Positions 31,855 to 41,244 of a DNA stretch of 64,000 nt are shown piece by piece. The stretch comes from Flavipsychrobacter sp. (GTDB lineage: Bacteria > Bacteroidota > Bacteroidia > Chitinophagales > Chitinophagaceae), in NCBI GenBank assembly GCA_016787265.1, contig JAEUVF010000015.1, positions 1 through 64,000 on the forward strand. The letters run 5' to 3'. The notes beneath the pieces were generated by a model. That model had not been told where the DNA came from and searched no databases. It saw only the letters and a list, made by a program, of their open reading frames with translations. A program made the translations under genes and the position numbers. Within the stretch, counting starts at the first letter, position 1. The number at the start of each line of letters is the position of its first letter.

Positions 31855-32677
31855 CCTCTTTTTTATGTTTTCCAGTATTCCAAATAATTCCTACGCCGGA
31901 TTTCCAACCAATCAATTGATACCGCATAACAAAAATTGACAACCAGAACGACCGGAGCTTGTACCCCTGCTCCCAATAGAGTCTGGAAGGTAAAAGTTGG
32001 CATTGCCCAATCAGGTATGCATTTGATAAAAAATGATATTGAATGCTGATGGCAGTTTGGCTAAAGGAACCAGACATATAAGTTCCAGATATTTCGGTAG
32101 CCAGTTGAGCAGACCAGCTCTGGCTTGCATGTACATTCAATTGCCAGGCAGAAATTTTATCGGCCCCTTTGAGTAAGAGCATCGAATAAGATGTATGAGT
32201 TCCCGAGCGCATTAAGGAGAGACCTGCATGCCATTCGGCCGTTGGTTTTACTTCTCCGGTTTTTTGCTGCCGGATATGAAACAATACGCCCATCAACCAT
32301 TTTGCAGTTTCATTTTTCGAACCTGCCAGTTGTCTTCCATAAGCAACCCCATATTCATTCATACGATAATGCCCCTTTCCACTAACCGCCATTTTCAGTC
32401 CTATCGCACTTTTTTTATGAATGGACAAAGTTCCTGCACCTTCCGTTCTCCCGGTTACCGGTAAACCGATAAACCGGCTATTGGTAATGGAAATATTGGT
32501 TTTAACTCCGGCATCTCCCAATACGGCCGGCGAAAAAAAACCAGCCACTGGTTTAAGCAAAAGTGGGTTCCCCGGTCCGGTCGGAATAAAATCAGCTGCA
32601 TAGGGAATACCTGCTGACTGACTGTACGCCGAAAGACTGAAGAACCCCCAACACACACAACCTATCGCTACGTTCAT
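31847..32677 (-). CDS. Exported beta-rich protein, probable outer-membrane barrel
   Basis: A 276-residue protein with a signal peptide (about 1-19, ending SAYSQ). The body has many alternating amphipathic strands (for example WQLNVHASQSWSAQLATEISGTYM) and looks like a small outer-membrane barrel of the PorV/PorQ-type size, although I see no defining motif. It is translationally coupled to the HhH/barrel gene, so the two products may form a complex. The family is not recognised with certainty. Confidence 0.5.
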   Translation of the reverse strand: MNVAIGCVCWGFFSLSAYSQSAGIPYAADFIPTGPGNPLLLKPVAGFFSPAVLGDAGVKTNISITNSRFIGLPVTGRTEGAGTLSIHKKSAIGLKMAVSGKGHYRMNEYGVAYGRQLAGSKNETAKWLMGVLFHIRQQKTGEVKPTAEWHAGLSLMRSGTHTSYSMLLLKGADKISAWQLNVHASQSWSAQLATEISGTYMSGSFSQTAISIQYHFLSNAYLIGQCQLLPSRLYWEQGYKLRSFWLSIFVMRYQLIGWKSGVGIIWNTGKHKKEDE

Positions 32678-32951
32678 ACCACAAAATCCAACTTATCAAG
32701 AGGCCGGTCAAGCGTGAGAAAACGGAATTCAGTACCCGTAAAATCACCCACTATCCGCCGTTGAAAGAGTTGAGATGCACTTATTTTCTAATTTATATTA
32801 GAAAATTAAAGACCATTTATAGTATTTATTATATTTTTAATGGTAAATATTATTTTTTTGTTACAATACATTAACACAGTTTTAATAATTGCTTAGTTTG
32901 AGCAGCAATTAGCTGAATTCCCAATTCAGCATAACCTTAAATAACACTTAC
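32678..32951 (+). other. AT-rich region upstream of SusC
   Basis: About 270 nt without a gene. From 32780 it is strongly AT-rich. TTAGTTTG at about 32891-32899 is one mismatch from a -7 box and is the best promoter candidate for the SusC/SusD pair. I see no palindromic operator. Confidence 0.4.
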
Positions 32952-35900
32952 ATGAGAAAACATCTAATGATGCTCGTGACAGCATTATGCCTGGCTGTCA
33001 TGGGTATTGCTCAGAGCACTAAGATTACCGGAAAGGTGCTGGATGCGGGTGGGAAACCCATCCCGGGAGCAACAATTTTAGTTAAAGGAACAAGAGTGGG
33101 AGCCGCTACTGCTGAGGACGGCAGTTTTGCAATCAGTGTTCCACAAAATTCAAAAACACTTGTTATTAGCGCATTAGGTTTTAAAACAACTGAAATTGCA
33201 TTGGGATCCTCCACAATTGTTTCAGTAACCTTGTCCGAAGATGCAAATTTGTTATCGGATGTAATTGTTACCGGTGTAGCCGGTGCTACCTCCAAAAAGA
33301 AAATGACAGTATCTGTTACCAAAGTGGGTGAAGAACAACTGAAAGCGGTTCCAGCAACCTCCCTGTCATCAGCATTAACCGGAAAAGTAGCAGGTTTAAA
33401 AGCAGCAAGCTATGGTGGTCAGCCTGGAGAATCACTTGATCTCTTGTTAAGAGGTGATAACAATCTCCCAAATGTTAGTTCAGCACCGCTGATCCTGGTA
33501 GACGGAGTTATTCTTGCCGGAAATCTGGCAGATATCAACTCAGATGATGTGGAATCCATTGAAGTAGTAAAAGGAGCAGCCGCCTCTGCGCTGTATGGTT
33601 CACGCGCTGGTAACGGTGTGATTTCCATTATCACTAAACGCGGTAAAGGAATTTCTGCTAACAAGCCTGTAATTACAGTAAGAAATGAATTGGGTATTCA
33701 ATCCCTTACCCATTACCTCAATGTTGCGGAAGGACATCCGTATGCACTGGCAAGTGACTGGGAATCTGTTTCAGGAAAATACACCAAATATGCCGGAGTA
33801 ACCTACCCCAATAATTATATGGGAGCAGGATTCAGCACAGGTATTTCCGGAAACCGGAACCTGGACGCAGACCACTATATGGACAATCCATACGGAGTGA
33901 ACAGAAATCAGCAGTCTGAGTTTTTCCGTAATGGTATAAACTATACCAATTTCGTTTCTGTAGCCAATCGCACTGAAAAGAACAATATTTACCTGTCTTT
34001 TGAAAACAATGGACAGCAGGGTGTAGTAGCATTGACAGATGGTTATAAGCGTCAGAACTTTCGTGTAAACATCGATCAGAATGTATCCAGCTGGTTACGT
34101 CTGAGTGCATCCAACTTATTCATCAATCGCCAGGTACAATATCCTGGTGGTGGTGGTGGCTTGTTTTATGCCATCGCACGCCAGGAAAGAGATGTGAACC
34201 TGGGTGGTGAAAACCCTGATGGTCAGCCTTATTACCTGCGTTCAAATCATTTCAACCAGGAAGCTACCAACCCGCTTTATCCGTTGTGGAAGCAGAAAAG
34301 AAATGAGAAGACAAGACGCTGGCTCGGCAACTACACCGCCAATGTGAAGTTCACCAAGTGGGCTAACCTCGATCTCAGCCAGACAATCGAAATTCAGAAT
34401 TATCGCTACTCAAGTATTTCACCAAAAGATTACTGGGCTCAGTCAGGTGGTACAGCCGCTACCAATTTCATGACTTACACCAATGGTGGTATGTCACAGA
34501 CTACCAGCGAAACATCTACCAAGAACACACAGGCTACTCTTAACCTGTCCAATGATTTTGGTGATCTAAGCGTAAGAGGTAAACTTTCTTACCTGTATGA
34601 AAACAGGGCTTATGAGTCAAATTATATCAGCGCTTCCCAATTCAAGGTTTCCGGTATTGAAAACTTTGAAAATTTTGTGGAAATCAATGACGCAAGCTCC
34701 TACAAGGAAACAGAAAGAGCCCAGAACTACTTTGCTATTCTCGGCATGGATTGGCGCGATAAAATTCTGTTCGATGGTATGTTCCGCTATGATGGATCCT
34801 CCCTGTTTGGTCCGGATGCAAGATGGAATTCCTACTATCGCTTGTCCGGAGCTTACCGAATCAGTGAAGATGTAAAGATCAATGGTATCGACGAATTGAA
34901 AATCCGCGCAGCACATGGTACAGCAGGTATTCGTCCTGGTTTTAACTGGCAGTACGAAACCTATTCCCTGTCAAACGGGAATACGTCTCCTAATCAGAAA
35001 GGGAATACCCTGTTGAAACCTTCCACAACCCGCGAAACTGAAATTGGTCTGAATGTTGATTTCCTTGGCCGCTTTAATTTTGAAGCCGTTTATGCCAAAT
35101 CCAAGACAGATGATCAGTTCCTGAATGTTCCCCTGATAGCCTTCCTGAACGATGGTTATACCAGCCAGTGGAGAAATGCAGGAACAGTGGAATCAAATAC
35201 CCTGGAAATGACCCTGGGTGCCAAGTGGATCCGCAGAAAAGAATTCAGCTGGTCATCTAATTTTGTATTCTCAAAAGTTCGTCAAAAAATCACTGAACTT
35301 CCAATAGCCCCCTATCTGTATTCAGATGGCAATATGGGTGATCAATCCCTGTTTTATATCAAACAGGGTGAAACCTATGGCTCCATGTACGGATACCGCA
35401 TGGTTAGAACCCTTCAGGAAATGGAGAATCAACTTCCTGCAGGTAAAACCATCAGTGATTATACCGTTAACAGCGAAGGGTATGTAATTCCTGCCGGAAC
35501 AGAAGGTACACCAGGAGAATTGCCAATTCGTTTAAAAGAAAATGGGGCAGACTGGTATGGTAAAATCGGTGATGGTAACCCTGATTTCATGATGGGTATT
35601 ACCAACACTTTGACCTATAAAGGATTTACCCTTTATTTCCTGCTCGACTGGAAACAGGGTGGGGATGTTTACAATGGTAAAGACCAGCGTCTGGCATTCA
35701 ACCTGACTTCAGAAAGAATGGATATGACAGGAGTTGCTGATGGTAAGAAAAAAGCCTATGATTACTGGTTCACCGGAATGTACGACAGAAACGATCCCAA
35801 TGCTTATTGGGTAGAAGACGGAACCTACCTCAAATTGAGAGAAGTAGCACTGGGTTATTCTGTTCCTTCCAAATTCCTGAGTGGCATTTTAAAAGGAGCC

Positions 35901-36062
35901 ATCAAGGGAGTAAATGCACGTATTGTTGGACGTAATCTGCTGACCTTCACCGGTTATAAAGGCTATGATCCTGAAGTTGGTAGCATTCGTATGCCTTACG
36001 ATGGTATATACATGAACCCCAATTATCGCAACCTGGCTTTCTCTCTTTCATTTGAATTCTAA
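32952..36062 (+). CDS. SusC/RagA-family TonB-linked outer-membrane receptor
   Basis: A 1036-residue protein. The signal peptide (1-20) is followed by a carboxypeptidase-regulatory-like domain (ITGKVLDAGGKPIPGATILVKG), a plug with DVIVTGVAGATSKKKMT and VKGAAASALYGSRAGNGVISI, and a long barrel ending AFSLSFEF. It imports a glycan or peptide ligand together with the SusD-like lipoprotein encoded next. No glycosidase, sensor or sigma/anti-sigma gene adjoins the pair, so the substrate cannot be inferred. Confidence 0.93.
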   Translation: MRKHLMMLVTALCLAVMGIAQSTKITGKVLDAGGKPIPGATILVKGTRVGAATAEDGSFAISVPQNSKTLVISALGFKTTEIALGSSTIVSVTLSEDANLLSDVIVTGVAGATSKKKMTVSVTKVGEEQLKAVPATSLSSALTGKVAGLKAASYGGQPGESLDLLLRGDNNLPNVSSAPLILVDGVILAGNLADINSDDVESIEVVKGAAASALYGSRAGNGVISIITKRGKGISANKPVITVRNELGIQSLTHYLNVAEGHPYALASDWESVSGKYTKYAGVTYPNNYMGAGFSTGISGNRNLDADHYMDNPYGVNRNQQSEFFRNGINYTNFVSVANRTEKNNIYLSFENNGQQGVVALTDGYKRQNFRVNIDQNVSSWLRLSASNLFINRQVQYPGGGGGLFYAIARQERDVNLGGENPDGQPYYLRSNHFNQEATNPLYPLWKQKRNEKTRRWLGNYTANVKFTKWANLDLSQTIEIQNYRYSSISPKDYWAQSGGTAATNFMTYTNGGMSQTTSETSTKNTQATLNLSNDFGDLSVRGKLSYLYENRAYESNYISASQFKVSGIENFENFVEINDASSYKETERAQNYFAILGMDWRDKILFDGMFRYDGSSLFGPDARWNSYYRLSGAYRISEDVKINGIDELKIRAAHGTAGIRPGFNWQYETYSLSNGNTSPNQKGNTLLKPSTTRETEIGLNVDFLGRFNFEAVYAKSKTDDQFLNVPLIAFLNDGYTSQWRNAGTVESNTLEMTLGAKWIRRKEFSWSSNFVFSKVRQKITELPIAPYLYSDGNMGDQSLFYIKQGETYGSMYGYRMVRTLQEMENQLPAGKTISDYTVNSEGYVIPAGTEGTPGELPIRLKENGADWYGKIGDGNPDFMMGITNTLTYKGFTLYFLLDWKQGGDVYNGKDQRLAFNLTSERMDMTGVADGKKKAYDYWFTGMYDRNDPNAYWVEDGTYLKLREVALGYSVPSKFLSGILKGAIKGVNARIVGRNLLTFTGYKGYDPEVGSIRMPYDGIYMNPNYRNLAFSLSFEF

Positions 36063-36090
36063 CAGTTAGTACAACAAAAAAAGTTCAGAC

Positions 36091-37581
36091 ATGAAAAAAT
36101 TTGGTAAAATAATAACCCTTTCCTCCCTCGTTCTTGCTTTAGCAGGATGCGGAAAGGATGTGCTGGATGTTGAAAATGAAAACCAGCCCGACTTCCTGAA
36201 AGTATATGCTAATGGTCAGGACGTTGAAAACGTTGCCAGTAGTATGTACAATACTATTTACTCTGGCGAACATTCTTTTAGTGGAGTTAAAATGATGCTG
36301 GCTACCGCCGCCGATAACGTATCCTGCTCATGGGGGAACGCCGGTATGCGGGATATGTCATGGGAACCCAGAAACAGTGCCTGGAATAACGCACCAAGTT
36401 ATTCCAACCAGGGTCAAACCAAGCATACATTTGACAGAATGTATGGCGCCATTAATACAGCTTCCAACGTTATTAAAGCGGTGAACAGTGGTATTATGAT
36501 TGGCGACGAAGGTGTAAACAACAATCGCGCTGTTGCCTTTGCACGGTTTATTCAGGGTTACGGATATGGCAACCTGGCGCTGGTTTTTGACCGTGCCTTT
36601 GTGGTAGATGAAGAAACCACTGTTGAAGGCACGCTCGGCAGTGCAGTTACCTATAAAGAAGTGGCTGCTGCGGCACTTGGCTATCTGGATGAAGCCATTC
36701 AACTGTCCGGCACTAGCTTTACCATCCCGGCTGCATGGTTGGGTTCTGAAAACGACCTGAGTAATGAAGATTTTAAAAAAATCTGTAATACGGCTGCGGC
36801 ACGTATTCTGGCTTATCTGCCCAGAAACAAAGCAGATCTTGCCCAGGTTGATTGGAATAAGGTAAAAACTTATGCTGATGCAGGTATTACCAGCGACTGG
36901 AATGTTATGAATGACAGTTATGTACGTTGGTATGATGAGGCAGGAGATTACCTGACTTTTAACGGCTGGGGTATTACAGATATGTATGTTGTCAATAAAA
37001 TGGATCCTACACAGCCGAACCATTGGGATGACAGACCTGACTTCCCTTATCCGCCTGCGTCCACCAACCCGCTGGATGAACGCCTGAACACCGATTTTCA
37101 GTATGTTCCTTCCAACTGGTTCCAGGCAGCCCGTGGTTACTACCACTTCTCCAACTACCGTAACAAACGGTACGATGAATTTTATGTAAATGCGCTTGGA
37201 GCGAAGGCTGTTGTTATGCTGGCAGAAAATGATATGTTACGTGCCGAAGCCCGGGCCTACCTCGGCCAGCTTGCAGAAGCTGCACAGATAATCAATGCCG
37301 GCACTCGCTCAACACGTGGACAAATGCCGGATGTAGCAGCTTCACTGAACGATATCATCAAGGCCATCTCCCATGAGCGTCATGTAGAAATGTATACCAC
37401 CGGTATGGGACTCCAGTTTTTTGATATGAGAAAACTGGACCTGCTTCAGAAAGGTACTCCCCTGCACCTGCCGTTGCCAGCTAAATTGATGGAAACACTC
37501 GGAGAGCCCCTGCCCTTTTACACATTTGGAACAGTGGCAGAAGCTGATGGTGTAAACACTTCAAATGGAGGCTGGAGATAA
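36091..37581 (+). CDS. SusD/RagB-family lipoprotein
   Basis: A 496-residue surface lipoprotein with lipobox LAGC (Cys20). It has SusD-type helical TPR-like segments; RAEARAYLGQLAEAAQIINAGTRSTRG and AISHERHVEMYTTGMGLQFFDMRK are the usual C-terminal family signature. It captures ligand and acts as a lid over the SusC channel, 28 nt upstream. A strong terminator follows at 37608. Confidence 0.92.
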   Translation: MKKFGKIITLSSLVLALAGCGKDVLDVENENQPDFLKVYANGQDVENVASSMYNTIYSGEHSFSGVKMMLATAADNVSCSWGNAGMRDMSWEPRNSAWNNAPSYSNQGQTKHTFDRMYGAINTASNVIKAVNSGIMIGDEGVNNNRAVAFARFIQGYGYGNLALVFDRAFVVDEETTVEGTLGSAVTYKEVAAAALGYLDEAIQLSGTSFTIPAAWLGSENDLSNEDFKKICNTAAARILAYLPRNKADLAQVDWNKVKTYADAGITSDWNVMNDSYVRWYDEAGDYLTFNGWGITDMYVVNKMDPTQPNHWDDRPDFPYPPASTNPLDERLNTDFQYVPSNWFQAARGYYHFSNYRNKRYDEFYVNALGAKAVVMLAENDMLRAEARAYLGQLAEAAQIINAGTRSTRGQMPDVAASLNDIIKAISHERHVEMYTTGMGLQFFDMRKLDLLQKGTPLHLPLPAKLMETLGEPLPFYTFGTVAEADGVNTSNGGWR

Positions 37582-37607
37582 TTTTATTCTTCCATCCATA
37601 TTTTTGT

Positions 37608-37641
37608 CACTGCGCCAATCTTCGGATTGGCGCAGTGCTTT
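37608..37641 (+). terminator. Terminator after SusD, overlapping the folD promoter
   Basis: CACTGCGCCAATC, a TTCG tetraloop and GATTGGCGCAGTG form a perfect 13-bp stem, followed by CTTTT. The probable folD -33 box (TTG at 37627) lies inside its 3' arm. Confidence 0.9.
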
Positions 37642-37657
37642 TCTGTCCCTACCTTTG
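37627..37657 (+). promoter_or_regulatory. folD promoter, leaderless
   Basis: TTG at 37627 is followed after 20 nt by TACCTTTG at 37650-37657, a perfect TAnnTTTG. The ATG is 4 nt further on, so the transcript probably starts at or beside the start codon. Confidence 0.65.
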
Positions 37658-37661
37658 CGCC

Positions 37662-38537
37662 ATGCAAATTTTAGACGGTCAACTGGTTTCCCGGGCCACC
37701 AAAGATGAATTAAAGCTGAAAGTAGCACAGCTGGTAACCGATGGTAAAAAAATCCCCCACCTGGCTGCAGTATTGGTTGGTTCCAATGGAGCCAGTGAAA
37801 CCTATGTAGCTGCGAAAGTGAAAGCCTGCGGCGAAATTGGATTCAAATCAACCCTTATTCGCCTGGAGGAAGATATCAGTGAAAACAAGCTGCTATCGGT
37901 AATTGATGACCTTAACCTGGATCAGGATATTGATGGCATTCTTGTACAGCTTCCCCTTCCAAAGCATATATCGGATGAAAAAGTCATCAATACCATTCTA
38001 CCCTCCAAAGATGTGGATGGTTTTCATCCAGCCAATGTGGGTAAAATGGTACAGGGACTCGATACGTTTATTCCTGCCACACCTTATGGAATCATGCTGA
38101 TGCTGGAACATTATAAAATTGAGACCAAAGGCAAGCACGCCGTAGTAATAGGCCGAAGTAATATTGTGGGCCGTCCAATGAGCATTCTGCTTAGCCAATC
38201 TGCCCCCTATGGCAATTGTACCGTTACTATTACCCATTCTCATACTAAAAACCTGGCGGAAATCTGCCGTTCTGCAGATATTATTGTGGCTGCTCTCGGC
38301 ATACCTGAATTTGTAAAAGAAGATATGGTCAAAGAGGGTGCTATTATTATTGATGTTGGTATCACCCGGGTAGCGGACGCTTCCAAAAAATCAGGTTTTG
38401 CACTGAAAGGAGATGTAGACTTTAAAGCGGTATCTCCCAAGTGTAGTTATATCACCCCCGTTCCCGGAGGTGTTGGCCCAATGACCATCGCAGCACTGAT
38501 GAAAAATACTTACAAAGCCTGTATAGATAAATTATGA
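37662..38537 (+). CDS. folD: Methylene-THF dehydrogenase / cyclohydrolase
   Basis: A 291-residue bifunctional folate enzyme using the ATG at 37662. The catalytic Lys lies in ETYVAAKVKACGEIG. QLPLPKH, the DVDGFHPANVG loop and PATPYGIMLML form the active site, and GRSNIVGRPM binds NADP. It interconverts methylene- and formyl-tetrahydrofolate for purine and formyl-Met synthesis. An in-frame upstream start at 37635 is rejected because it would include the -7 box. Confidence 0.95.
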   Translation: MQILDGQLVSRATKDELKLKVAQLVTDGKKIPHLAAVLVGSNGASETYVAAKVKACGEIGFKSTLIRLEEDISENKLLSVIDDLNLDQDIDGILVQLPLPKHISDEKVINTILPSKDVDGFHPANVGKMVQGLDTFIPATPYGIMLMLEHYKIETKGKHAVVIGRSNIVGRPMSILLSQSAPYGNCTVTITHSHTKNLAEICRSADIIVAALGIPEFVKEDMVKEGAIIIDVGITRVADASKKSGFALKGDVDFKAVSPKCSYITPVPGGVGPMTIAALMKNTYKACIDKL

Positions 38538-38539
38538 AC

Positions 38540-38606
38540 TATGAATTGAGAAGTTAGAATTCATTCTCAGTTCCTAATTCATAATTCCAAATTCATAATT
38601 CACACT
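38540..38606 (+). repeat. AATTCATAATTC low-complexity repeat
   Basis: The folD-queE spacer consists of degenerate repeats of (a)attcataattc and relatives. Such AT repeats often fill intergenic spaces in this group. No promoter box is obvious. Confidence 0.6.
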
Positions 38607-38614
38607 TCCATACC

Positions 38615-39208
38615 ATGCTTCCCATAATGGAATCATTCTATACCCTCCAGGGCGAGGGATTTCACCAGGGCCGCGCAGCTTATTTTGTGCGGCTGGGAGG
38701 ATGTGATGTCGGTTGCGTATGGTGTGATGTAAAGGAAAGCTGGGATGCATCCAAACACCCACAGCAAACAATAACCGAAATTGTTCAGGGGGCTTTGGAA
38801 CATCCGGGAAGATTGGCGGTTATTACTGGTGGTGAACCCCTTCTTTACAACCTGGATGAACTCACGCTGGCTCTCCGTAAAGCAGGATTCGAAACCAATA
38901 TTGAAACTTCCGGCTCCAGTCCGCTTAGCGGATATTGGGACTGGATCTGCCTTTCCCCCAAAAAGTTCAAATTTCCCCTTCCCGAAGTCATAGCCGCTGC
39001 TCATGAATTAAAGGTGGTGATCTTCAACAAGTCCGATTTTGCCTGGGCTGAAAAATATGCAGCGGAAGTATCCCCCACCTGTAAATTGTATCTGCAGCCG
39101 GAGTGGGACAAACAGGCAGAGATGCTTCCGCTGATCATCGACTATATTAAAGCCCACCCACAATGGGAACTCAGCATCCAGAGCCACAAATTCATAAATG
39201 TGCCATAA
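38615..39208 (+). CDS. queE: 7-carboxy-7-deazaguanine synthase
   Basis: A 197-residue radical SAM enzyme of queuosine synthesis. The cluster motif is GCDVGCVWCDVKESWD (Cys-x3-Cys-x2-Cys, about residues 30-37). SFYTLQGEGFHQGRAAYFVRLGG is the typical QueE opening and ITGGEPLL the SAM-binding GGEP motif. It converts carboxytetrahydropterin to CDG. A second Met lies four codons in. Length fits the compact QueE form. Confidence 0.92.
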   Translation: MLPIMESFYTLQGEGFHQGRAAYFVRLGGCDVGCVWCDVKESWDASKHPQQTITEIVQGALEHPGRLAVITGGEPLLYNLDELTLALRKAGFETNIETSGSSPLSGYWDWICLSPKKFKFPLPEVIAAAHELKVVIFNKSDFAWAEKYAAEVSPTCKLYLQPEWDKQAEMLPLIIDYIKAHPQWELSIQSHKFINVP

Positions 39209-39250
39209 ACCATTGTGTACCTGCATAAAATGGCCTAATTTTCGTTTGCT

Positions 39251-41185
39251 ATGCATATGCAGTTTAAATCCAATCTTCTTTGCCTGTTGGCGTTCATTTT
39301 CCTTATAAGCTTTAGCCACCTGCAGGCCCAGGTTTATAATCCGGGTAAAGTAAACAACAAGGCGCTGAAGCTGTATCAAAAAGCCATGGAACAGGCTGAA
39401 GAAGGATATTTCCCCGAAGGCATAAAAACTTTGCAGGAAGCTGTCAAAATTGATCCTCAGTTTGCAGATGCCTGGCTATCCATTGCCGGCATGTTCGGAG
39501 AACTCAAAAATTACGAACAGGCAGTTCTGAATTATGAAAAAGCACAAAGCATTGACAGCAGTTATTTTCGCGATTATAATCTTCCCTATTCTATTAACCT
39601 GGCAGGTCTCGGTCGATTTCAGGACGCACTAAAAGCAGTGAATCGCTTTATGACTATCAACGACCTGAATGAATCCAGCCAGCGAGCTTCTTCTTATCGC
39701 CGCAAAACTTATTTGTTTGCACTGGAGCAGGCTGCTAAACCGGAAATATCTTCTTATAATTTCACCCCGCTGAATATGGGAGACTCCGTCAACAGCAACG
39801 TTTCAGAATATTATCCGGCGCTCACCATCGATAACCAGCAACTCGTCTTCACACGCCGCGTGGGTAACCGAAATGAAGATTTTTATGAAACCCGAAAATC
39901 AGGAGAAGGATGGAGTACTTCAAAAGGATTAACCGGGCAGATCAATTCCAACCTGAATGAAGGAGCACAATCAATTTCACTCGATGGCCAGTGGCTGATC
40001 TTTACCGGCTGTAATTTTCCGGATAGTTACGGCAGTTGTGACCTGTATATTTCTTATAACACTCCTGCTGGCTGGACAGAACCTCAGAACCTGGGTCCCA
40101 AAATCAATACGGAATTCTGGGAATCCGCACCAAGTCTGTCCCCGGATCGCCGCGATCTCTATTTTGCGAGTCGAAGACCCGATGGATTTGGAGGCAGTGA
40201 TATCTGGGTAAGTCATCGTTTACCCAACGGTCGCTGGAGTGATCCTGAAAACCTCGGACCGGAGATCAATACCAGTGGTGATGAAAGCTGCCCATTCATT
40301 CATGCAGATAATCAAAGTCTGTATTTCACCTCTAATGGATTGACTGGGTATGGAGGAGATGATCTCTTTGTAGCCAGAAAAGGTCCAAAAGGTAGTTTCT
40401 CACTTCCGCAGAACCTCGGATACCCCATCAATACTATTGAAAACGAAGGAAGCCTGGTGATTACTGCGGATGGCGCAACAGCTTATTATGCCAGTGATCG
40501 GGCAGACAGCAGAGGTGGACTTGATCTTTACACGTTTACCATGCGCGAAGGGGTTCGTCCAACAAAAACTTTATGGATAAAGGGAACTGTACGAGACAGT
40601 AAAACGAAAAAAGGACTGCCCTCTGCAGTTGAACTAACCGACCTGGGTAGCCGACAGGTAACCAGCCTGGTCGAAACAGATGAAACCGGAAATTATCTGA
40701 TCACACTACCTACCGGAAGAGATTATGCTTTTAATGTGAACCGAAAAGGTTACCTGTTTTATTCCGAGAGTTTTCAACTCAGTCAACGCGCTCCGGATTC
40801 TACATATGTTATTGATATCGATTTACAGCCTATAACAAAAGATGCCAGCATTGTGCTGAAAAATATTTTTTATGAAACAGGAAGTAAGGAATTGAATTCT
40901 TCCTCTGAAGTGGAACTGGATAAACTTGTACAATTATTAAAAGACAATCCAACCTTAAGCATCCAGATTAATGGTCACACCGATGCAGTAGGTAAAGCCG
41001 CCGACAACCTGGCACTTTCCAATGCAAGGGCACAGGCAGTGGTTGATTACCTGGTCAAAAAAGGAATCCAGGCAGCCCGTCTGAAGTTTAAAGGATTCGG
41101 TGCTACCCAGCCCATTGCTGATAATAATACAGAAGAAGGCAGGGCAAAAAATCGCAGAACAGAGGTGAAAGTAACCAGCGAATAA
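39251..41185 (+). CDS. PorE-like OmpA-family protein (TPR, PD40, CRD, OmpA)
   Basis: A 644-residue exported protein (signal to about 26, ending LQAQ). The domain order is TPR repeats (about 35-130), a WD40-like PD40 propeller (about 165-420; LSPDRRDLYFASRRPDGFGGSDIW), a carboxypeptidase-regulatory-like domain (WIKGTVRDSKTKKGLPSAVEL) and a C-terminal OmpA peptidoglycan-binding domain (INGHTDAVGKAADNLALSNARAQAV). This is the architecture of PorE, which ties the type IX secretion machinery to peptidoglycan. Paralogues with this layout are common, so the exact orthology is open. No lipobox is present. Confidence 0.8.
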   Translation: MHMQFKSNLLCLLAFIFLISFSHLQAQVYNPGKVNNKALKLYQKAMEQAEEGYFPEGIKTLQEAVKIDPQFADAWLSIAGMFGELKNYEQAVLNYEKAQSIDSSYFRDYNLPYSINLAGLGRFQDALKAVNRFMTINDLNESSQRASSYRRKTYLFALEQAAKPEISSYNFTPLNMGDSVNSNVSEYYPALTIDNQQLVFTRRVGNRNEDFYETRKSGEGWSTSKGLTGQINSNLNEGAQSISLDGQWLIFTGCNFPDSYGSCDLYISYNTPAGWTEPQNLGPKINTEFWESAPSLSPDRRDLYFASRRPDGFGGSDIWVSHRLPNGRWSDPENLGPEINTSGDESCPFIHADNQSLYFTSNGLTGYGGDDLFVARKGPKGSFSLPQNLGYPINTIENEGSLVITADGATAYYASDRADSRGGLDLYTFTMREGVRPTKTLWIKGTVRDSKTKKGLPSAVELTDLGSRQVTSLVETDETGNYLITLPTGRDYAFNVNRKGYLFYSESFQLSQRAPDSTYVIDIDLQPITKDASIVLKNIFYETGSKELNSSSEVELDKLVQLLKDNPTLSIQINGHTDAVGKAADNLALSNARAQAVVDYLVKKGIQAARLKFKGFGATQPIADNNTEEGRAKNRRTEVKVTSE

Positions 41186-41244
41186 CCGTTTTTTCACGCT
41201 TCCATGTCTCAATTCTCCCAATTATTTTGGCGGAAAGAATTCTA

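Noticed and set aside
36358..37146. 262-codon minus-strand frame inside SusD
   Set aside because: Shadow of a well-supported SusD gene; no signal or motif.
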